This document shows, piece by piece, positions 59,699 through 64,000 of a stretch of 64,000 bases of DNA. Every line of letters starts with the position of its first letter. The stretch's first letter is position 1. The stretch covers positions 27,286-91,285 of IMG/VR virus record IMGVR_UViG_3300025728_000009; one strand, written 5' to 3'. The notes under the pieces are model-generated. The model made no database searches. It was not told where the DNA came from and saw nothing but the letters and a program-made list of their open reading frames with translations. Both the position numbers and the translations under genes were made by a program. The DNA comes from a virus.

Positions 59699-59726
59699 TT
59701 TTAGCAACTTTTATTCTCAAAGTCAA
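59698..59726 (-). promoter_or_regulatory. Strong late-region promoter
   Basis: TTGACT (59726-59721), 17 nt, TAAAAT (59703-59698): both hexamers match at 5 of 6 positions. Transcription would start near 59690, so the mRNA leader consists almost only of the ribosome-site hairpin. Confidence 0.7.
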
Positions 59727-59770
59727 GCTTTTACAAAATATATTTGATTTATTTTCAAATTGCCTTATTG

Positions 59771-59796
59771 AAGCTACTTATATTTCAAAGTAGCTT
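59771..59796. terminator. Hairpin between structural genes
   Basis: AAGCTACTT (59771-59779) and AAGTAGCTT (59788-59796) form a 9-bp stem after the stop of the 114-aa gene. Only a poor U-tract follows on either strand, so it may be a weak terminator or mRNA end protector. Confidence 0.5.
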
Positions 59797-59814
59797 TGTA
59801 AAACAACTTATTAA

Positions 59815-60159
59815 CTACGCTGTAAACGTCTCACCAATCGCTATAACATGAATTACAGTGCCGTCTGGAACTGTCCTCGCTGTGCTTCCAAGCAATGCCA
59901 AGTTAGCCCAACGTGTACCGTAGCCGGAGGCTGATGTTGTGGTTGGTGCTGTACTCAAACTTGCATCAGCTCTATCGTAAACGTTAGCTGAAGATAGTTG
60001 AGCTGTTGCTTGGACTACAGGAGCACTTACAAAACCTGCCTGAGAGTAATCTACTGTCCAAGCTCCACCGTTAGTGGTGGTTGTTCCAACCCAAATTAAA
60101 GGGGAGCGTAATTGAGCATTACCGCTCCACACAAATGCTGCTGGATGTTCACCTGCCAT
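59815..60159 (-). CDS. Putative small structural protein
   Basis: A 114-aa Ala/Thr/Ser-rich beta protein (SGNAQLRSPLIWVGTTTTNG). It follows the 625-aa fibre-like gene by 2 nt. Its composition suggests a virion component such as a tail or head fibre tip. Not confidently assigned. Confidence 0.6.
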   Translation of the reverse strand: MAGEHPAAFVWSGNAQLRSPLIWVGTTTTNGGAWTVDYSQAGFVSAPVVQATAQLSSANVYDRADASLSTAPTTTSASGYGTRWANLALLGSTARTVPDGTVIHVIAIGETFTA

Positions 60160-60161
60160 AA

Positions 60162-62039
60162 CTACATGACCTCATATTGAAAGATATAGTAAAAGTCATG
60201 TGCAGCAGAAGATCCTGACACAAACCGCAATGATGTCCTATCTGCCGCCACATCTGCAAGTACTGCTGCTGATTGACCGGCTACTTCTGGACAGACCGCT
60301 GTACCTGCTGCATCTTCTAGACTAAGAAAGTTAGAAGCAATTGGAAGTGACATGCCTAGAATAGTATCTTGGTTGTTACTGGTTGGGTCAATCGATACAC
60401 GCCCGGACACCGTAATCATATTACCAACCCTGTTCCATCTTGCGGGAAACGAGGAAGAAGCTGCAATATTAGCTACGTTAAACAATGTTGGTGTATATGT
60501 ACCAGCAGCTAACGTTGGAACCGTCAGAGTAATATCATTGGCGTTTAAAGTAGCACTGATACCCCCTGTTGCAATAATACTCCTAAACTCAAGATTACCA
60601 ATGCTGTTCTGTTTGTAAACAGCACTACCACTGCCGAGAGAGCTAGCAGACTTTACAGTATAACCTGTGGCTGTAAGATAACTTTGTACGCGACCATCAT
60701 TGTAATAAAGGCTGCCACCTTCAGGAATGTTCGTAGTCGTTAGAGATACGTTTCCAGTGAGGAGGTTAACGCTCTGTACTGGCGCAGCAGCACTGGCTTC
60801 AACAGTAGTTGTATACTGAGGATGGGGATCGACAGCAGCATTGTGCTGAGACATCTTCAAATCAATCGAAGCTTGCTGAGCAGTGGATGTTGGTTTGTTT
60901 GCATCCGACGTATTATCTACGTTACCAAGACTAAGAGATGTCTTAGAGACGACCACATCCCCGAAGGCTCCATTGACCGTGTTTACAACGTCTTCAATGG
61001 CACTTTTACCGAGCTTATTTGGACTGCTCAGCGACTCTAGCTTAGTTTTGATATCAGAGGCAGTGTAAGTATTCTCGGTGATTACATCAACAAAAACACC
61101 CTGCTGAATCATAGCTGTAAAATAAGGGATGTTTGAAGCATTGCCCTTTAAAGAAACTGTGTCAGCATAGATTTCAAATTTGATGAGCATCCCGGTTTCA
61201 AGGTTGAGGGGTGTATCACCAAAAGCAACTACGTTGTCTCCAAGTGTCCAGTTAAATCCACCAAAGCCTTCTTCCCACGCCTGACGACTAGGAAAGTATT
61301 TCAACGCTACGCCATTACTAATAAGGCTGATCTTAGCCCTTACGTTAGTCATAGGTGCGTAGGTGCGGAACTTCAGGGAGTGGCTACGAGCGGTATTTTG
61401 TACTGTGTAGTTAAAGATAAGTGGATTATCTGGGATGTTGGTAGTATCTACACCCTGAGCTGCAAACTCAGCGGCGGCAGTTGTCAAGTAGAAAATATGT
61501 GGTTCTGAAGATGCGGCTGTAGGTGGTGTGTAGAAGTCAACTACGGTGTAAAGATTACCGTTGATATGGTTACTAAGACCAAGGAAACCACTTACTTCGG
61601 AAAGCGTAAGTGCCTCACCAAACGTAATAGAGCCAGATTCTACTGTGAAGCCGGGAGGTGCTAGGATAGCTCCACTCTCAAGCACTCGCATATTAGAACC
61701 AGCGAAGGAACCAGAGATTGTCTTGTAGGGAATTTCACCTACAGGGACATCTATCAACGAGGCAACTTCACCCGGAAGACCTTGAAGAAAAGGAGTGTAG
61801 TCAAACCAAGCACCAGAAAGCCTACCTTGTGCTCTAGTGGTGCTGCCCTCAACTGTCGTATAAGTCAGACGAATGAGATAAAAGCTATTACTATCGTAGA
61901 TAACTAACTTAGATGGATTAGCTGAAAAATAAGTATCTCGTGCAAGTTCTGCTGCTGCTTGGTCAACACCATCAAATGTGTTTTCTGTAGGACCAAGTCT
62001 GTAGCCACCTCGTGTACTAGGAAATTCACTGATAGCCAT
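60162..62039 (-). CDS. Large fibre-like structural protein
   Basis: A 625-aa protein beginning MAISEFPSTRGGYRLGPTEN. The first 350 residues are beta-rich. A central DAxxKPxSTAxQ-type motif (SDANKPTSTAQQASIDLKMS, then HNAAVDPHPQY) is typical of phage fibre shafts. The C-terminus is a beta-rich domain. I took the ATG at 62039. Its place upstream of the terminase suggests a virion fibre, on the head or collar, rather than a baseplate fibre. Confidence 0.65.
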   Translation of the reverse strand: MAISEFPSTRGGYRLGPTENTFDGVDQAAAELARDTYFSANPSKLVIYDSNSFYLIRLTYTTVEGSTTRAQGRLSGAWFDYTPFLQGLPGEVASLIDVPVGEIPYKTISGSFAGSNMRVLESGAILAPPGFTVESGSITFGEALTLSEVSGFLGLSNHINGNLYTVVDFYTPPTAASSEPHIFYLTTAAAEFAAQGVDTTNIPDNPLIFNYTVQNTARSHSLKFRTYAPMTNVRAKISLISNGVALKYFPSRQAWEEGFGGFNWTLGDNVVAFGDTPLNLETGMLIKFEIYADTVSLKGNASNIPYFTAMIQQGVFVDVITENTYTASDIKTKLESLSSPNKLGKSAIEDVVNTVNGAFGDVVVSKTSLSLGNVDNTSDANKPTSTAQQASIDLKMSQHNAAVDPHPQYTTTVEASAAAPVQSVNLLTGNVSLTTTNIPEGGSLYYNDGRVQSYLTATGYTVKSASSLGSGSAVYKQNSIGNLEFRSIIATGGISATLNANDITLTVPTLAAGTYTPTLFNVANIAASSSFPARWNRVGNMITVSGRVSIDPTSNNQDTILGMSLPIASNFLSLEDAAGTAVCPEVAGQSAAVLADVAADRTSLRFVSGSSAAHDFYYIFQYEVM

Positions 62040-62041
62040 AA

Positions 62042-62311
62042 TTACACGGTATCCTGTGATACGTGGAGACGACCTGTGCCGAAAGCCCAAAGACCTTCAG
62101 AAGCATTCTGGACACTAACAGATTTACCGGGATAAATGAGGAAACCATCACGATCTGATGCCGGAGGAGCTACAGTGGCGATCTGTGCATAAACAGGCGT
62201 AGAGGACTTGTTCTGTAGAATTAGTGGTGTACCAAGGATGATACTGGTAGCTGTATAGATATCTTGATAGACAACACCAAGAAGGTGTACGTCATTTATA
62301 GTTGCCGTCAT
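62042..62311 (-). CDS. Putative small structural protein
   Basis: An 89-aa beta-rich protein (YTATSIILGTPLILQNKSST, then VSVQNASEGLWAFGTGRLHV). This pattern resembles small phage head/fibre subunits that use a beta-sandwich. TTAGGGGAGATAAGC gives a strong ribosome site. It precedes the large fibre-like gene. Confidence 0.6.
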   Translation of the reverse strand: MTATINDVHLLGVVYQDIYTATSIILGTPLILQNKSSTPVYAQIATVAPPASDRDGFLIYPGKSVSVQNASEGLWAFGTGRLHVSQDTV

Positions 62312-62597
62312 TGCTTATCTCCCCTAAAGAGATGACCCTTATGGATCTTATTGTTATTGTTACAAAGGGGAATATACACTTCAACTGTGCAAACAGTTGT
62401 ATATTGAATAGTTGACTGATGCCACGCTTGCCTGCATTCAGCCGTGAAGTCCAGAGTGACTTCCTCTCCACAACGAAACATCTAAGATGCTCGTAAATTG
62501 ATGCTTAAGTAGCGATCACACTTTACAACAGGCATCCGCCAGAATGCCGGGGGTGTGGGAACTAGGATTCCCGATACCAGACCGAAGCCTGATTCTT
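62312..62597. other. Non-coding gap rich in hairpins
   Basis: No credible ORF in 286 nt. Visible inverted repeats: GGGAA/TTCCC (loop TCCTAG), GAAGTC/GACTTC, AACTGT-TTGC-ACAGTT and GGCAT/ATGCC. It also carries one copy of a 26-nt repeat (62499-62524). I saw no tRNA. It could be a leader or packaging-related site given the adjacent terminase-like gene. Confidence 0.5.
62499..62524. repeat. 26-nt repeat, copy 1 (copy 2 at 63565-63590)
   Basis: TGATGC(T/A)TAAGT(A/T)GC(G/A)ATCACACTTT occurs at 62499-62524 and 63565-63590, identical at 23 of 26 positions and in the same orientation. Both copies lie in non-coding gaps flanking the small terminase-like gene. A protein-binding or packaging-related site is possible. 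Confidence 0.5.
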
Positions 62598-62993
62598 TTA
62601 CTCATCGTCCTCATCTGGTGCTTCATACACCAAGGACAAACGAGGTTTTAATTGAGCTTCAATTTCTTTTGGGGTTTCTTCACCAGCTTCCAAAGAATCC
62701 TTAACCTCAAACTTGAGTTTGTTATAAGAGATTTCTTCAGCGTTAGCTGATTTGGATACTGTCACAATGCTGTTGACCAACCACTTACTAGAACCAAGCT
62801 GCTCTGTATCAATAGATTCACCATTAATACTTTTCTTGATATTCTCAAGAGCTTTATCTTTCATTTCCAGAAGTTGTTCTTCTAGAATGCGAAGTTTGCT
62901 CTTAGTGATACGCTTACTATTTCCACCAGTCGTCTTACGGTTAGATTTACTACCGTTGAAACGTGTTTCTGGACTTGGGTTCTTTCCAGCCAT
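62598..62993 (-). CDS. Probable small terminase-like protein
   Basis: A 131-aa protein: basic, disordered N-terminus (NPSPETRFNGSKSNRKTTGG), then a helical core (KLRILEEQLLEMKDKALENI, KWLVNSIVTVSKSAN) and an acidic tail (EAPDEDDE). This domain order and a location at the head of the packaging/structural genes resemble small terminases of the DUF5681 type, but the assignment rests on general features. Confidence 0.5.
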   Translation of the reverse strand: MAGKNPSPETRFNGSKSNRKTTGGNSKRITKSKLRILEEQLLEMKDKALENIKKSINGESIDTEQLGSSKWLVNSIVTVSKSANAEEISYNKLKFEVKDSLEAGEETPKEIEAQLKPRLSLVYEAPDEDDE

Positions 62994-63010
62994 CTGTATT
63001 TACCTATAAT
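62983..63010 (+). promoter_or_regulatory. Plus-strand promoter
   Basis: TTTCCA (62983-62988), 16 nt, TATAAT (63005-63010, perfect). The expected start near 63016 coincides with the first base of the structured leader. It overlaps the start of the divergent minus-strand gene. Confidence 0.5.
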
Positions 63011-63014
63011 TTGT

Positions 63015-63193
63015 GATTTTCTAAAACTAACTCGGCAGGACATAACCTGCAATATTGCTGAGCAAAGAATTAGTTTTAGAAAATCCTCTTGAAACCGATA
63101 GGAGAGGATCGGTCAAAAGGATGAAAGACTTTAGGGAGGAGAGGGAACCTAAGTCTTTAAGATGCTGAAGGAAGAGGAGAGAAAAACTTCAGC
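63015..63193 (+). ncRNA. Structured RNA with three AGGAGAG hairpin loops
   Basis: A 16-bp perfect stem (63015-63030 with 63070-63085) encloses a smaller hairpin (CTCGGC/GCTGAG or GCAGG/CCTGC). Three hairpins follow: ACCGAT/ATCGGT (63094-63113), AAAGACTT/AAGTCTTT plus AGG/CCT (63124-63158) and GCTGAAG/CTTCAGC (63164-63193). Each loop contains AGGAGAG (AGGAGAGG; GAGGAGAGGGAA; GAAGAGGAGAGAAAAA). Alternative pairing ATCCTCT/AGAGGAT (63083-63089 with 63103-63109) would break both the first stem and hairpin one. Repeated GGA loops resemble CsrA/RsmA-binding sRNAs or ribosome decoys. Confidence 0.6.
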
Positions 63194-63230
63194 GTTTGAA
63201 GACATCAATCTTAAAGGAATTTAGACTTGT

Positions 63231-63395
63231 ATGATGTCGGGTGAAGTAGTTCTGGTATTATGTACCGCCAGAACGGTAACATCATTGTACACACTGGTAC
63301 ACGATATGGTGCCGCATGTGCGGGCTACGGCAGAATTGATAGAATACTCTATTATTTTATGCCCTGTCTTTGCTCCGTGTTCAGCTCCATGCTGA
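63231..63395 (+). CDS. Possible 54-aa ORF downstream of structured RNA
   Basis: MMSGEVVLVLCTARTVTSLY opens a 54-codon ORF with AAAGGA 12 nt upstream. It contains hydrophobic patches and a Cys/Pro-rich end. It ends at an ATGCTGA junction with another frame. It competes with the overlapping frame at 63260, so at most one is likely to be the main product. Confidence 0.4.
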   Translation: MMSGEVVLVLCTARTVTSLYTLVHDMVPHVRATAELIEYSIILCPVFAPCSAPC

Positions 63396-63454
63396 CTCTG
63401 CACCGAAGACTCTATGTTCACGTTCAACACTACAAGTCCTTAAAGGAGATTTAA
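63260..63454 (+). CDS. Possible 64-aa ORF, alternative frame
   Basis: MYRQNGNIIVHTGTRYGAAC starts a 64-codon ORF overlapping the one at 63231. An internal ATG at 63389 lies on the stop of that ORF and would give 21 residues ending HYKSLKEI. Its last codons (TTA AAG GAG ATT) contain the ribosome site of the next ORF. Confidence 0.35.
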   Translation: MYRQNGNIIVHTGTRYGAACAGYGRIDRILYYFMPCLCSVFSSMLTLHRRLYVHVQHYKSLKEI

Positions 63455-63457
63455 CAA

Positions 63458-63574
63458 ATGTCGTCACACTTGAGAGATGGTCTACCATCGTTTTACAACA
63501 AGTGGCTCAGAGGCCGATACAACACAAAGATATGGTTTGTATTTATCAAACAATCTCGTGGAAATGATGCATAA
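63458..63574 (+). CDS. Small basic protein
   Basis: A 38-aa ORF, MSSHLRDGLPSFYNKWLRGR at the N-terminus, strongly basic. TAAAGGAGATTTAACAA gives an almost ideal ribosome site, the best evidence for translation in this region. It ends within a 26-nt repeat. Function unknown. Confidence 0.5.
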   Translation: MSSHLRDGLPSFYNKWLRGRYNTKIWFVFIKQSRGNDA

Positions 63575-63873
63575 GTTGCAATCACACTTTGTAGATGCTG
63601 CTAGACTTGTATGGCTCTCGTAGTCCACCCTTGTTACTCTAGCATCCCAGTTGAATGGACTGAGCCTACTCGTCAACGTACTACGCCGCGTATGAACGTA
63701 GTATCCGTATCTGATGTTTAGGAATTGCACCTAACTAGCTAAGCAATACCCTTGGAACATCCACTTTCTACATCCGAGTTGAACGGATCAAGGACAGCCG
63801 CATTCACAACTAAGCACATCAAATTCTTTTAACAAGTAATCTGAACTGGATTAAACTTCCAATAATTCTCATC
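63575..63873. other. Non-coding gap with duplicated motif
   Basis: No credible gene. CCCTTG followed by CATCCSAGTTGAAYGGA appears twice (about 63628-63660 and 63750-63787). AGTCCA/TGGACT (63622-63662) and TACTACG/CGTAGTA (63679-63703) can form hairpins. TAGACTTGTATG at 63602-63613 also occurs at 63222-63233. The second copy superficially resembles a tRNA T-arm on the minus strand, but no full cloverleaf is present. Confidence 0.4.
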
Positions 63874-63926
63874 CCACTGCTTACCACTGCTTACCACTGC
63901 TTACCACTGCTTACCACTGCTTACCA
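63874..63926. repeat. 10-bp tandem repeat (5.3 copies)
   Basis: TTACCACTGC repeats four times in full (63881-63920) with partial copies at both ends. On the minus strand the unit reads GCAGTGGTAA and coincides with the last codons and stop (AAG CAG TGG TAA) of the partial gene at 63911. Looks like a replication-slippage array. Confidence 0.85.
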
Positions 63927-64000
63927 ATTAGATCAACTGGCTTAGGACGCAGAGCTTTAAGAATTTCATCGTAACTAGGATTCTTGTATTCCGCCCTATC
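63911..64000 (-). CDS. Partial gene at right window edge, C-terminus
   Basis: The last 29 codons of an ORF that enters from beyond the window: EYKNPSYDEILKALRPKPVD then LIGKQW and TAA at 63913-63911. The frame is open to the edge while the other two minus-strand frames are closed. The stop lies in the 10-bp tandem repeat. Product unknown. Confidence 0.5.
   Translation of the reverse strand, partial: DRAEYKNPSYDEILKALRPKPVDLIGKQW

Noticed and set aside
63482-63730. 82-aa minus-strand frame
   Set aside because: No ribosome site, odd composition, and it runs antisense to the better supported 38-aa plus-strand ORF and across repeats.
63760-63800. tRNA-like T-arm (ATCCG-TTCAACT-CGGAT on the minus strand)
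   Set aside because: The loop fits the T-loop consensus, but no matching acceptor, D-arm or anticodon arm is found at the right distances. A related repeat about 120 bp away has a broken stem.
63874-63926. CRISPR-like array
   Set aside because: Repeat units are contiguous 10-mers with no spacers; it is a simple tandem repeat.

Overview
The window is part of the genome of a virulent tailed phage with a contractile tail (myovirus morphology). The host is almost certainly Gram-negative, probably a gammaproteobacterium. The evidence is an Rz/Rz1-type spanin pair with a lipoprotein member, sigma70-like TTGACA/TATAAT promoters and strong AGGAG ribosome sites. The overall design (T7-like replication genes, class I ribonucleotide reductase, ThyX-like protein, RNA ligase, compact baseplate) recalls large Felix O1-like or PAK_P1-like myoviruses. 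That is inference; no database search was run.

Layout. (1) Positions 1-8521, minus strand: about 30 tiny, tightly overlapping early or accessory genes of unknown function. They are interrupted by a mobile-looking module of a 405-aa GIY-YIG/T5orf172-like nuclease and a long structured non-coding RNA (about 7085-7490). (2) 8522-8716: divergent promoter region. (3) 8717-30643, plus strand: replication and nucleotide metabolism. This contains a primase-helicase, T7-type DNA polymerase, ssDNA-binding protein, 5'-3' exonuclease, HNH nuclease, DnaQ-like exonuclease, dNTP-hydrolase-like and MazG-like proteins, ThyX-like protein, NrdA, NrdB and an intein-split Rnl2-type RNA ligase. (4) A bidirectional terminator near 30663-30691 separates this arm from a long minus-strand late region, 30746-62993. 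Read in its direction of transcription it carries a likely small terminase, fibre-like structural proteins, large terminase, portal, S49 protease with nested scaffold, decoration protein, capsid, neck, sheath, three tail-tube paralogues, frameshifted chaperones, tape measure, baseplate, fibres, endolysin and holin, and spanins. (5) 63000-63900: a mostly non-coding region with a plus-strand promoter, a leader of three hairpins that all display AGGAGAG in the loop, very small ORFs and repeats.

The window is heavily colonised by selfish elements. I count two ORF-less group I introns in the terminase gene, one LAGLIDADG intein in the RNA ligase active site, three HNH/AP2-type endonucleases, one free-standing LAGLIDADG endonuclease and one GIY-YIG-like endonuclease. 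The terminase reading frame is restored only by splicing: 33 + 411 + 39 codons (the last including the stop) give a 482-aa protein with an intact Walker A motif and a KDDQVDA motif.

Most interesting for follow-up: the AGGAGAG three-hairpin RNA at 63015-63193, the structured RNA beside the GIY-YIG gene at 7085-7490, the doubly interrupted terminase, a promoter embedded inside a terminator at 5769-5802, and the ribosome-site-masking leader at 59666-59698. Unless stated otherwise, families were assigned by motif recognition only.
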